Of a stretch of DNA of 32,877 bases, positions 1 to 8,169 are shown piece after piece. The stretch lies in IMG/VR virus record IMGVR_UViG_3300025646_000185, positions 1-32,877 of that record; one strand, written 5' to 3'. This DNA comes from a virus. The number at the start of each line of letters is the position of its first letter. Positions within the stretch are counted from its first letter, which is position 1. A program made the translations under genes and the position numbers. The notes under the pieces are model-generated. The model ran no database searches and had not been told where the DNA came from. It saw only the letters and a program-made list of their open reading frames with translations.

Positions 1-1989
1 CAAGGTGTATTACAAAGAATAGCAGATGATGAAACTAGATTTTTTAAATATTTTACTTCAACAAGAGGTTTATCATTTATAACTAAACAAAATTTATTAT
101 CCTTAACTTCGGTTAGAACACAAGCTAGTCAAGGTCCCTCTAATCAAGGGGTATATTTACCTACTAACACTCTAGCCCAATTAGCAGTTAACCCATTTGG
201 AGGTCATTTAAATTTTTTAGGAGTTGATCCTACAGGTTTAATAGGAGGAATTAGAAAATATGGGGATTTAGTTAACCCTCCTTTGGGTGTTGGAAATATA
301 GCAGAAGCTGATAATAATAGATTAGTTTCACTAAGTAAAGATTTAGGTTTTATTAGTAGAGAAGGAGAAGAACCTGAAAATCAAGAACCTGGTAGATTAA
401 GACAAGCTTTGCAAAAAGCTAGAGAATTCCTCTCAAACGGTAAAACCACTCTGTTTAGTTACCCTGGAGGTCCAGGATCAGCTGAAGGAATAGGTCAAAC
501 TAATATTTATAGATACTCATTTACACCTACTAATACCAATATTCCTTCAGAAGGTCCTGGAATTTTATCACCTCTTGGGGTTAGTAATTCATGGTTTACT
601 TTTACTCAATTAGTTGATTCTGTATCTTTCCCTGAATTGACTACGGGTGGAGGGGTTACATTTAATCTTGATTTTAATACTTCTGTTTATAAATCAGGTT
701 CATTAGAGGAAAGAGAAGGTTTAAACACTTATTTAGTAGGTAAACAATATAGCGGTTTAGAAGAATTAAAAGAAAATAGATTTGATGAAGAATCATTCTT
801 AAAAGTAACAAATGGTGTAAGTGATACTTACAATCAATTAACTAATTTTAGTTTATCTCAAGCTACCGATGACTACTATGGAGTAATTGAAGGTAATTCT
901 TCCCCAACTTTAAGAAATTCTACTTCTGTTTATAAATCAGGCTCATTAGAAACAGATATTGATACTGTAAGAAGAGATAATCCTAGTGTTAGAGTATGGA
1001 ATCAAGAATTTTTTCAAGATAGTGATATTGATACAGATTCTGCAAAAGGAACTGGAGAAATAAAAGAGGATTTTAGAAGTGTTCTTAGAAGAAAATTAGG
1101 ATATAATCTCCCAGGCCAATTAGCATATTCAGGTGTGGGTAGTGGCAAAGTATTAGATACTAGAGTTAACCAAGGAAATCCTGGAAACCCCTTTAAAGAT
1201 GTTTCTTTTTATGCTAATGGTTCAGGTATAGGTCCTATTGATAGAATTAATGCTTTGCCTATATATAAAAGTACTAATGTAGCTCAAGAAATAGAAGATG
1301 GTAAAGCTGTTAATGATTTGATTAAATTTAGAATAGCTTCTGTTAACAATGATAATCCTTCTGAATCTGAATACATACATTTTAGAGCATTCATAGATAG
1401 TTTTTCTGATTCATATGGGGCTCAATGGTCAGGAGAAAGATATCCTGGTAGAGGCGAAGAATTCTTTAGATATAGTGGGTTTACTAGAGGAATTTCATTA
1501 TCATTTACAGTAGCGGCACAATCTAAAGAAGAACTTATGCCTATGTATAAAAAGCTTAATTTTTTAGCTTCTAACATTATGAATGATTATTCAGATTCTG
1601 GTTATATGAGAGCACCTTTTATTAAATTAACTATAGGAGGTTATTTGTATGAACAGTTTGGATTTTTAAAAGGAATTAATTATGGTTGGGAAATGGCGGC
1701 TCCATTTGAAATAGGAATTAATGATTTTGGTAATGATGATCCTAATGTTAAAGAATTACCCCATGTTATAAGAGTAACAGGATTTGAATTTCAACCTATC
1801 TACGAATTTTTACCACAAAAACAAAGGAATAGTTACAGTAATGGAGAAATACGTTCTTATGGTCCTGAAAGATATATAGCAATAGCTAATGGTTTAGGAT
1901 CTAAAAATAATAATTATGATACTGATGCTAATGGTATAACTAATACTAATACTAATAATGTTGGGGTAGGTTCTTCTCAATTAGATTAA
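1..1989 (+). CDS. Large virion structural protein, 5' end outside window
   Basis: The reading frame is open from base 1 to the TAA at 1987-1989, about 662 residues, so the start lies upstream. A TTG at 283 could be mistaken for a start, but the frame continues through it without a stop. I do not recognise a named family. The C-terminal third (about 1380-1850) looks like a compact tail or baseplate domain, and the middle is rich in Gly, Asn and Ser. The motif TSVYKSGSLE occurs twice, encoded at about 679-707 and 922-950. The next gene starts one base after the stop and encodes a LysM-like baseplate-type protein, so a tail or baseplate role is inferred from context. Confidence 0.7.
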   Translation, partial: QGVLQRIADDETRFFKYFTSTRGLSFITKQNLLSLTSVRTQASQGPSNQGVYLPTNTLAQLAVNPFGGHLNFLGVDPTGLIGGIRKYGDLVNPPLGVGNIAEADNNRLVSLSKDLGFISREGEEPENQEPGRLRQALQKAREFLSNGKTTLFSYPGGPGSAEGIGQTNIYRYSFTPTNTNIPSEGPGILSPLGVSNSWFTFTQLVDSVSFPELTTGGGVTFNLDFNTSVYKSGSLEEREGLNTYLVGKQYSGLEELKENRFDEESFLKVTNGVSDTYNQLTNFSLSQATDDYYGVIEGNSSPTLRNSTSVYKSGSLETDIDTVRRDNPSVRVWNQEFFQDSDIDTDSAKGTGEIKEDFRSVLRRKLGYNLPGQLAYSGVGSGKVLDTRVNQGNPGNPFKDVSFYANGSGIGPIDRINALPIYKSTNVAQEIEDGKAVNDLIKFRIASVNNDNPSESEYIHFRAFIDSFSDSYGAQWSGERYPGRGEEFFRYSGFTRGISLSFTVAAQSKEELMPMYKKLNFLASNIMNDYSDSGYMRAPFIKLTIGGYLYEQFGFLKGINYGWEMAAPFEIGINDFGNDDPNVKELPHVIRVTGFEFQPIYEFLPQKQRNSYSNGEIRSYGPERYIAIANGLGSKNNNYDTDANGITNTNTNNVGVGSSQLD

Positions 1990-1990
1990 A

Positions 1991-2287
1991 ATGAATAGAT
2001 ATTCTAATATACCACAAACTACTTATAATAATAAACGAGCATACAAAACTGTTCGTTATCCTGAAATCCCTTTAGATGAAAATGATACTTATGTTATTTC
2101 TCAAGCAGGGGATAGATTTGATATACTAGCTTTTGAATATTATGGAGATTCTTCACTATGGTGGGTAATCTCTATTGCTAATGAAAATTTTCGACAAAAT
2201 TCAATGGTAGTACCTGAGGGTCAACAGATACGTATACCTTCTAATTTATCAAATATTATGTTTAATTTTGAAAGAATAAATCAATAA
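1991..2287 (+). CDS. LysM-like baseplate wedge protein (gp53-like role)
   Basis: A 98-residue protein. From about residue 33 it has the pattern of a phage tail LysM domain: YVISQAGDRFDILAFEYYGD, then SSLWWVISIAN and later VPEGQQIRIP. Such small LysM proteins help build the baseplate or tail in contractile phages (T4 gp53 carries a LysM-like domain, and the P2 gpX family is similar). It starts one base after the upstream structural gene, and its TAA shares its last base with the ATG of the next gene, so the three are probably translationally coupled. The LysM call is strong. The exact equivalence to gp53 is inferred. Confidence 0.75.
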   Translation: MNRYSNIPQTTYNNKRAYKTVRYPEIPLDENDTYVISQAGDRFDILAFEYYGDSSLWWVISIANENFRQNSMVVPEGQQIRIPSNLSNIMFNFERINQ

Positions 2288-3408
2288 TGGCTATTATAGG
2301 AGAAAGTTTTGAAGAATATGTAAACCAACAAATTGAGATAAGACAAAAAATTTATGGTTCTAAAACCAGAACCCCTGAACAATTAACTTATCTTAATGGA
2401 AGAACAGCTTGGGTAAGATTAATATCTTCGGTTAATATTAAAAATAATCCTAGTGGTTCAAATGATGAAGGTACTCAAAAACTTCAAGCATTAGGTTTAG
2501 ATGATTCTTATTTAGGGTCTAGATTAGCTAAAGAATATATTTTATTTGCTGGTACATCTAATGCCAATAATTCTACTACTTTAGAAGATTTTGGTGGAAC
2601 TAGTCAACAATTTTTAGTAGGTCAACCTTCTATTCAAGATTTAAGAAAAGGAATTGATTTTAATAGAAATGTTACCTCTAATAAAGCTTATGGTTTAGGA
2701 GGAACTGAATATGGTTTGCAACCGATGCCTACTTTAGGTGATGTTGAAATTAAATATAAAAATAGAGGTTCTTTAAGAGAAGCTAATTTAACTATAAAAT
2801 GTTTTAATCATCAACAATTTCAAATAATTGATACTTTATATCTCCATTTAGGGTATACTGTTTTATTAGAATGGGGAAATTCTTCTTATTTTGATAATGA
2901 AGGTAATTTTGTATCTAACAATAGATTTAGCATGCAAGATATAATGTTTGATTCTTTAGTTACCCAAACTCATTATCAGATATTACAATCTATTTTATTT
3001 AAAAGAGAAAAATCTAATGGTAACTATGATGCTTTTTACGGAAAAATATCTAATTATAGTTGGGATTTTAATGATGGAGTATATAGTATTAGTTTAAAAT
3101 TAGTAAGTTTAGGAGATGTTATAGAATCTCTTAATATGAATTATTTATCACCCAATCTTAAAATACAAGATAATTCAGATAATTCAGAATTAAATGAAGA
3201 AGAAAAATCTATCCAAACTGAAAGAGATAAAAACGATATTGCTAGGTTATTTTATTATGCTAAAAAATCTCGAACATTCCTAACAGAACAAGAACAAATA
3301 GCCCAAAATCTTTTAGGAGCTTCTTTTCAAAATGCTGATCAATTCGTTGAACAATCTAAAGAGAGTCCATATTATGCGGCTACTGTAGGGACTAGAGGGT
3401 TAAAATAA
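2287..3408 (+). CDS. Probable baseplate/tail structural protein
   Basis: A 373-residue protein starting at the ATG that overlaps the preceding stop by one base. I recognise no family by motif. The middle (about residues 145-285) reads as a beta-rich structural domain. It includes LYLHLGYTVLLEWGNSSYF, a pattern that recurs in baseplate proteins of marine T4-like phages as I recall them. The C-terminus is charged and probably helical. Its place between the LysM protein and a hub-like protein with a peptidase domain argues for a baseplate or hub component. It ends six bases before the next gene, and the two might correspond to a single longer protein in relatives. Confidence 0.6.
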   Translation: MAIIGESFEEYVNQQIEIRQKIYGSKTRTPEQLTYLNGRTAWVRLISSVNIKNNPSGSNDEGTQKLQALGLDDSYLGSRLAKEYILFAGTSNANNSTTLEDFGGTSQQFLVGQPSIQDLRKGIDFNRNVTSNKAYGLGGTEYGLQPMPTLGDVEIKYKNRGSLREANLTIKCFNHQQFQIIDTLYLHLGYTVLLEWGNSSYFDNEGNFVSNNRFSMQDIMFDSLVTQTHYQILQSILFKREKSNGNYDAFYGKISNYSWDFNDGVYSISLKLVSLGDVIESLNMNYLSPNLKIQDNSDNSELNEEEKSIQTERDKNDIARLFYYAKKSRTFLTEQEQIAQNLLGASFQNADQFVEQSKESPYYAATVGTRGLK

Positions 3409-3414
3409 AATAAT

Positions 3415-5445
3415 ATGAGTTCTATAACATATAATATATCATCATTAAAAGATATTGCTGAGAAAGCAGGATTTAATATACCTGAATATTCTGAGGTAGA
3501 TAAAAGAGAAGGTGCAGATTTTGTTACTGTTGATTTTGGAGAAAGTGATAAAACTTATATACGTTTTGCTGCACTTTTAGAATTTTTAGAAAAAACACAA
3601 CAAATTTATACTAAGCAAGGTGATCCTTTAATTAAATTTGATTATAGAATTGGAGTTAGTTATATGGTAACTAATAAATGGGTTATTTCCACCAACCCCA
3701 ATATATGTTTAATAAATCCAGGTATTATAACTTTAAATGAAGAATTAAAACAATTAGGAGATATAGTAGAAAATAATAAACTTATTACTTCCATCGTTAC
3801 TATTTTAGGAGGAATCACTGCATTATCACCAGCTGTAGCAGCCCTTCAACTCTTAGGAACTAAACAAGAACCAATTTTTACTATTTTAAATGGCTTACCC
3901 AAATTTAAAGATGATAACTTCAAAGAAGAAGTAGGAGATATAATGAATATTTTCTTAAATGTAGACTTTGTTTTTCAAATTCTTTTAGAAAATATAGACA
4001 ATAAAACTGGTAATGTTTCTGTATATAAAATTTTAGAAAAAATATGTGAATCAATAAATGTAAGTTTAGGAAATTTAAGTTCTATAACCCCTTTTATAGA
4101 TGAAAGAACTAATTTATTATCTATTATTGAAGAAGGTGGTTTGCCTCAAAAAGATAAAATTTTAGACAAATTAGGATTAAATAAAATTAATATCCCTTTC
4201 CAACTTTTTGGTTATAATAGTATAAATTCTCTTTCACCCCAAGCAGGATTTGTTAAATCTTTTAATCTAAAAACAGAAATTACAAATGATTTAGCTAGTA
4301 TGATTACTATTGGGGCCCAAGCTTCAGGAGAAATTGTAAAAGGGATGGATGCTACAGCTTTTGCTTCTTGGAATAGAGGGTTAATAGATAGGGTGATTCC
4401 CGAAAAGAAAGAAATTAATAATAAAGAGGATTCAAATTCTGAAGATGTAGAGGATCCTGAAAAAAAATTACTTGAAAAATATAAAAATGGGTTAAGTAAT
4501 TATGTAAATTTATTAAATGCATATAATGATGCTAACATTAAAATTGATGAAATTGATTCCTATACTTCAGGTTTAAAATCGTTAATACAATATGAAAAGG
4601 AAAAAATTAAAATAGAAAAGGAAACTAAAAATAATGGTAAAACTATAGGAGTTACTCAACAAGGATTTTTACCTATAAATCTTAATTTAACTTTAGATGG
4701 GATTTCAGGTCCTGTTATTTTACAACAATTTGAAACTGATGGTAGATTTTTACCTCATCCTATATCTGATACTTTAACATTTTTAATTAAGGGGATTTCT
4801 CATAGAATATCTAATAATATTTGGACTACTTCTATTGATAGTTTATCTGTTCCTAAATTTGTTAAATCTAAAAGTAATACGGATAGTGTAGTTTTAACAT
4901 CAACATCCGTAGGAGCATCTTTAGGAAGAACTAATATTTCTTCACAAGAAAATTTAACACCTAGTGGTCCAACCCCTAATGCAGATCGTTTAAGAGAAAC
5001 TTTAAAACAATTGGATTATCTAGAAAAAGGAGAAGAAATTTCAAATGGAGGAGATATAACAACTGAAATGGCTGATTTAGCTATTGCTGTGTTTAATCAA
5101 ATAAAAATTTCTTACCCAACTATTAATATAGTAGTTACTGGAGGTAATGATAGGTATCACCAACAATTAAATACCAATAGTAGACATATAAAAGGAAATA
5201 GTATTGATTTTACAATACTCCCTGCAAATCCTACAAACATAGCTAATGTTAAAAAAATATTGCAAGGTTTTGCTGCTGGTGGTAATGGGTTTGTAAGATT
5301 TTTAGATGAATATAAAGATCTTTCAGCAGCAGCAACAGGTCAACATTTCCATTTGTCTTGGGGTCAAGGTACTGAAGGTAATTCTGCATTAAATGAATCT
5401 ATAGCTTTAGCTCAAAATAATCAAATAGAAATTTATACAGTATAA
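3415..5445 (+). CDS. Baseplate hub-like protein with C-terminal M15-type peptidase
   Basis: A 676-residue protein. The last 120 residues or so have the signature of zinc D-Ala-D-Ala carboxypeptidases of the M15/VanY type. NSRHIKGNSID at about residues 590-600 matches SxHxxGxAxD, and GQHFHLSWG at about 641-649 provides the second metal-binding HxH. The family cuts peptide cross-links of peptidoglycan. Placed on a tail protein, the domain would open the wall during DNA entry. The N-terminal 480 residues are unrecognised. They contain a hydrophobic stretch at about 122-147 and a charged, probably coiled segment at about 335-405. The gene lies in the structural operon, which favours a virion role over free endolysin activity. 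Confidence 0.75.
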   Translation: MSSITYNISSLKDIAEKAGFNIPEYSEVDKREGADFVTVDFGESDKTYIRFAALLEFLEKTQQIYTKQGDPLIKFDYRIGVSYMVTNKWVISTNPNICLINPGIITLNEELKQLGDIVENNKLITSIVTILGGITALSPAVAALQLLGTKQEPIFTILNGLPKFKDDNFKEEVGDIMNIFLNVDFVFQILLENIDNKTGNVSVYKILEKICESINVSLGNLSSITPFIDERTNLLSIIEEGGLPQKDKILDKLGLNKINIPFQLFGYNSINSLSPQAGFVKSFNLKTEITNDLASMITIGAQASGEIVKGMDATAFASWNRGLIDRVIPEKKEINNKEDSNSEDVEDPEKKLLEKYKNGLSNYVNLLNAYNDANIKIDEIDSYTSGLKSLIQYEKEKIKIEKETKNNGKTIGVTQQGFLPINLNLTLDGISGPVILQQFETDGRFLPHPISDTLTFLIKGISHRISNNIWTTSIDSLSVPKFVKSKSNTDSVVLTSTSVGASLGRTNISSQENLTPSGPTPNADRLRETLKQLDYLEKGEEISNGGDITTEMADLAIAVFNQIKISYPTINIVVTGGNDRYHQQLNTNSRHIKGNSIDFTILPANPTNIANVKKILQGFAAGGNGFVRFLDEYKDLSAAATGQHFHLSWGQGTEGNSALNESIALAQNNQIEIYTV

Positions 5446-5446
5446 G

Positions 5447-6289
5447 ATGTATTATCCTAAATCTCAAATAAAAACAAATCTCTATACTGAGGATGAAAAA
5501 TATATTAGGAGTGATAATAACCAACCCTATAAAGGATATTACTATCAAACCTCTAAAGGGGAAAATTACACAGGTAGAACCCCAGAGGATGGTCCTAATA
5601 TACTATTAATACCTCGTTCCTCTATAGAAGAAACAGGACCATTATTTTCAATTCCAAATAATAACATTATTATTGGATCAAATAAATATTTAATTTTAAA
5701 AAATATTAATTCGGATCAAGTAAAAAATATCCCCCAAAATATATTTCCAACCCCACAACCTCAAGACTACATTAACGAATCATTTGTAAGGTACTTTGCT
5801 AAAAAACGAAATGAGAAAAAATATTTAGAAATAGATAAAGAAACTTATGATAAATTATTTTCACAAGATCCAACTTACCTATTTGAATTATACAAACCAT
5901 TAAAATTAAATTGGCAAATAAGTGGAGATAAAGCAAAAGCTTACCAAACTAATGAAACCCAAACATCATTATTAGCTCGTAGGGAAAGATTAGAAGGTTT
6001 TATTGAATACTTTAAAGGTAATTTTAATCAACTATATGCTTTATATACCCAAGGAAATACCTATGTAATAGCAAGTAATGGTCAATCTTACACAGGATTT
6101 TATCATATAATGTCTGATGGGCAAGTAATGACAGGAAAAAATCATACTAATAAAGGGATTAATCTAGTACTGAGAGAAGATTATGTAGAACAAGAACAAC
6201 CACTACTTAACCCAGGAATAGCATTAGGAACAGATTCAATTCAGTCAATAGATTCTGCAAATATTTCTAATAATATTACATTATTTTAA
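5447..6289 (+). CDS. Repeat-containing virion structural protein, unknown
   Basis: A 280-residue protein beginning one base after the peptidase-bearing gene and ending the structural run. It has a duplicated short module. QPYKGYYYQTSKGENYTGRT near residues 26-45 and QSYTGFYHIMSDGQVMTGKN near 213-232 share the order xxYxGxYxxxxxGxxxTGxx. Such YxGxY modules occur in phage structural proteins, often in host-contact or tail-associated parts. No enzyme motif is visible. The C-terminal 30 residues are Ser/Asn-rich and low in complexity. A structural role follows from context and the operon; the exact function is unknown. Confidence 0.6.
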   Translation: MYYPKSQIKTNLYTEDEKYIRSDNNQPYKGYYYQTSKGENYTGRTPEDGPNILLIPRSSIEETGPLFSIPNNNIIIGSNKYLILKNINSDQVKNIPQNIFPTPQPQDYINESFVRYFAKKRNEKKYLEIDKETYDKLFSQDPTYLFELYKPLKLNWQISGDKAKAYQTNETQTSLLARRERLEGFIEYFKGNFNQLYALYTQGNTYVIASNGQSYTGFYHIMSDGQVMTGKNHTNKGINLVLREDYVEQEQPLLNPGIALGTDSIQSIDSANISNNITLF

Positions 6290-6299
6290 TTTTTTTTCA

Positions 6300-6310
6300 T
6301 ATATTTATAG
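6300..6310 (+). promoter_or_regulatory. Candidate late promoter TATATTTATAG
   Basis: The box TATATTTATAG follows an eight-T run and lies 39 nt before the ATG at 6350. Almost the same arrangement (T run, TATATTTATAG, CAAATAA) occurs at 8621 before the other MKDFDL gene. No TTTG sits 20 nt upstream, unlike the early-type promoters in this window, so it may be read by a phage-modified polymerase. Inferred from recurrence only. Confidence 0.45.
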
Positions 6311-6311
6311 C

Positions 6312-6346
6312 AAATAACAAATAACAAATAACAAATAACAAATAAC
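6312..6346 (+). repeat. Five tandem copies of AAATAAC in a 5' leader
   Basis: Five perfect 7-bp units fill the space between the TATATTTATAG box and the ATG at 6350. The corresponding leader at 8632-8649 holds a decayed form (AAATAAT followed by AAATA units). A perfect short tandem array in a leader is prone to slippage and could change the spacing between promoter and start. Confidence 0.9.
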
Positions 6347-6349
6347 AAA

Positions 6350-6817
6350 ATGAAAGATTTTGATTTAAGAAAATACCTAGCTGAAGGTCGCTTATTAAAA
6401 GAAGTTACCTTTTACCAAGAAATGGAAACAGCTAACCCAGGATGGAATAAGGATTCTGTTATGGATTTTATAGAAGATGAATATGAAAAACAAGCAGATT
6501 GGGATTCTGATGTTGACGTTAGTGGAGATTACGAAGAGCATCAAGAATACTTAAAAGATACTGAAGCTCTTTTCAATAAGTTAGAATCCGGATCTTCAAC
6601 AGTAAAAGTTGGTGATAAAATCTCATTTTTTTCTAAAAGTGATAATAGTTGGATGGATGGTACCATTACTGGAGAAACCCTTATGAAAGGTAACTTTATG
6701 TTTTCTGGCAATGTCCTTCCAGATAACATTCCTGCTTGGGTAATAAAAAGTGATGAATCGGGTTTTAAAACTTCTTATCCTAAATATCAAGAAGGAAAAA
6801 TGTTTAAAAAAAAGTAA
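6350..6817 (+). CDS. Putative internal head protein with capsid-targeting-like leader
   Basis: A 155-residue acidic protein. Its first 12 residues, MKDFDLRKYLAE, are almost the same as MKDFDLKKYLKE of the gene at 8650, although the remainders look unrelated. The T4 internal proteins begin with a comparable short leader (MKTYQEFIAE in IPIII, from memory), which directs them into the prohead and is cut after (L/I)xE by protease gp21. Here LAE at residues 10-12 and LKE at 16-18 fit that consensus. After the leader lies an acidic helical stretch and a beta-rich part with VKVGDKISFF. An internal, injected protein is an inference; no function is recognised in the mature part. Confidence 0.6.
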   Translation: MKDFDLRKYLAEGRLLKEVTFYQEMETANPGWNKDSVMDFIEDEYEKQADWDSDVDVSGDYEEHQEYLKDTEALFNKLESGSSTVKVGDKISFFSKSDNSWMDGTITGETLMKGNFMFSGNVLPDNIPAWVIKSDESGFKTSYPKYQEGKMFKKK

Positions 6818-6853
6818 ATAACTTCTAAATATTTTTTAAAATAAATTACAATT

Positions 6854-6879
6854 AAGCTTGGTTACCTACCAAGCTTTTT
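6854..6879 (+). terminator. Rho-independent terminator
   Basis: A 9-bp stem AAGCTTGGT / ACCAAGCTT (6854-6862 with 6868-6876) with a 5-nt loop, followed by a T run ending at 6879. It closes the 6350 gene. The CTTG inside the left arm is positioned as the -33 element of a following promoter-like box. Confidence 0.8.
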
Positions 6880-6888
6880 GTATCTTCC
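6857..6888 (+). promoter_or_regulatory. Possible promoter overlapping the terminator
   Basis: CTTG at 6857-6860, 20 nt spacer, TATCTTCC at 6881-6888, upstream of the polymerase gene at 6907. It is a weaker match to TTTG-N20-TAnnTTTR than the others (two mismatches in the -7 box, one in the -33), but it has the same geometry as the terminator/promoter elements at 8961 and 20729. Confidence 0.4.
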
Positions 6889-6906
6889 CGTTCTATAATA
6901 AAAGTT

Positions 6907-8169
6907 ATGTATTGGTTAGTTGAAAGTGAAGAACAATTAAAGGAATTTGAACAACAACAATATCAAGAGGTATTTGTTGAAGTTATTCCTTTTGATAATA
7001 GAGAACATCCTTATGAAAATGAGGTGTGTGCTGTTTATATTTTCCCGCTAAAATCAACTAAAGGATTTATATTACCCGTTTCCCATAGTGAAACATTATC
7101 GCTTAAATTAAGCGAGATAGAACGTATTTTAAACGCATTTGAAACGGTATATGTTAGGGATAAGAAAGAATTTATGCATTACTTTCTATTAAAAGCTGTT
7201 TACAACACCCCACCCTCCCCCAATACGTATATACAACCAACACAAGCACATAACTTTTTTTATAATAAATTTAAAACCAAAACCGATATAAATAGAATAA
7301 TACCCATTGTTAAACACTATGAGTATTGTAATACTGTTTATGATGCGATAAAACCAAATATAGGAAAAAATGTCAACGAATTTTTCAACACAAAAGCCTG
7401 TTTGGTGTACAACAAGTTGGAGAAAAGTGGAATACGAATTGATAAAGAAAAATTTAGTTCGTACTTTTACTCTACCGATAGAGAGTATGTTTACACCCAA
7501 TACAACCTCAACACACTTACTACAAGACCATCAAATAAATTCAAAGGAGTAAATTATGCAGCCCTCAATAAAGATAACGGGGAACGAAAATCTTTTATCC
7601 CGAGTAATGATTATTTTATTGATTTTGATATTAGTGCCTACCATCCTACTATTTTATCTAGGTTGGTCGATTATAGTTTTGATAATGGAGATATTTATGA
7701 TGCTCTTAGTGAAGCTTATCAGATGGATAGAGAAGAGGCAAAAATCTTAACTCTAAAACAAATTAATAGTTCTGCTTTAACTGAATATGAGAATTTAGAA
7801 TTTTTTAGAAAAGTAACTGCTTTTAAAGATAAATTGTGGAATGAATTTCAGTATGGGGGTTATGTGGAGGTACCAATTTCAAATCATAGGTTTTATAGAA
7901 GTGAGTTAGAGAATATGAATCCTGGAAAACTGTTGAATTATGTTTTGCAGGCTACAGAGACGGCTTTGAATGTAAAATTAATGTGGGAGATATTTAGAGT
8001 TTTGAGGGGTAAAAAAACTAAATTAATATTAGTGGTATATGATTCATTTTTGTTTGATGTAGATAAGGAGGAGAAACAAACCGTAAAAGAAATATTAGAG
8101 ATATTTAAAAAATATAAATTAAGTGTAAAATTTAAACAAGGAATAAGTTATGATTTTAATGGAAAATAG
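6907..8169 (+). CDS. Small family A DNA polymerase
   Basis: A 420-residue protein with the family A polymerase blocks in order. LEKSGIRID (171-179) corresponds to the helper segment before the palm. TTRPSNKFKGVNYAAL (205-220) resembles the TGRLSSxxPNLQNIP block. Motif A is FIDFDISAYHP with Asp241. Motif B is shortened, with Arg275 and Lys279 in REEAK. QATETALNVKLM (348-359) corresponds to the QGTAAD helix. Motif C is VVYDSFLFDV with Asp379. The N-terminal part resembles the Pol I exonuclease fold, but the first DxE has become VEV (24-26), so proofreading there is probably lost. It is much shorter than Pol I (928 residues). The overlapping gene at 8150 may be a partner. Confidence 0.8.
   Translation: MYWLVESEEQLKEFEQQQYQEVFVEVIPFDNREHPYENEVCAVYIFPLKSTKGFILPVSHSETLSLKLSEIERILNAFETVYVRDKKEFMHYFLLKAVYNTPPSPNTYIQPTQAHNFFYNKFKTKTDINRIIPIVKHYEYCNTVYDAIKPNIGKNVNEFFNTKACLVYNKLEKSGIRIDKEKFSSYFYSTDREYVYTQYNLNTLTTRPSNKFKGVNYAALNKDNGERKSFIPSNDYFIDFDISAYHPTILSRLVDYSFDNGDIYDALSEAYQMDREEAKILTLKQINSSALTEYENLEFFRKVTAFKDKLWNEFQYGGYVEVPISNHRFYRSELENMNPGKLLNYVLQATETALNVKLMWEIFRVLRGKKTKLILVVYDSFLFDVDKEEKQTVKEILEIFKKYKLSVKFKQGISYDFNGK

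Noticed and set aside
283-1989. TTG at 283 as the start of the first gene
   Set aside because: The frame is open to base 1 with protein-like sequence and no start or leader near 283, so the gene enters from upstream of the window.
6312-6346. AAATAAC array as a CRISPR or origin iteron
   Set aside because: Units are 7 bp with no spacers and lie between a promoter box and a start codon. No neighbouring cas or initiator gene is present.
7189-7500. Reverse-strand open frame inside the polymerase gene
   Set aside because: It lies within a well-supported family A polymerase gene, has no motif, and no other gene in the window is on the minus strand.
6907-8169. Family B reading of the polymerase, because motif A (DISAYHPTI) resembles DxxSLYPSI
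   Set aside because: Motif C VVYDSFLFDV, the QATETALNVK helix and the TRPSNKFKGVNYAAL block all fit family A; the DTDS motif of family B is missing.
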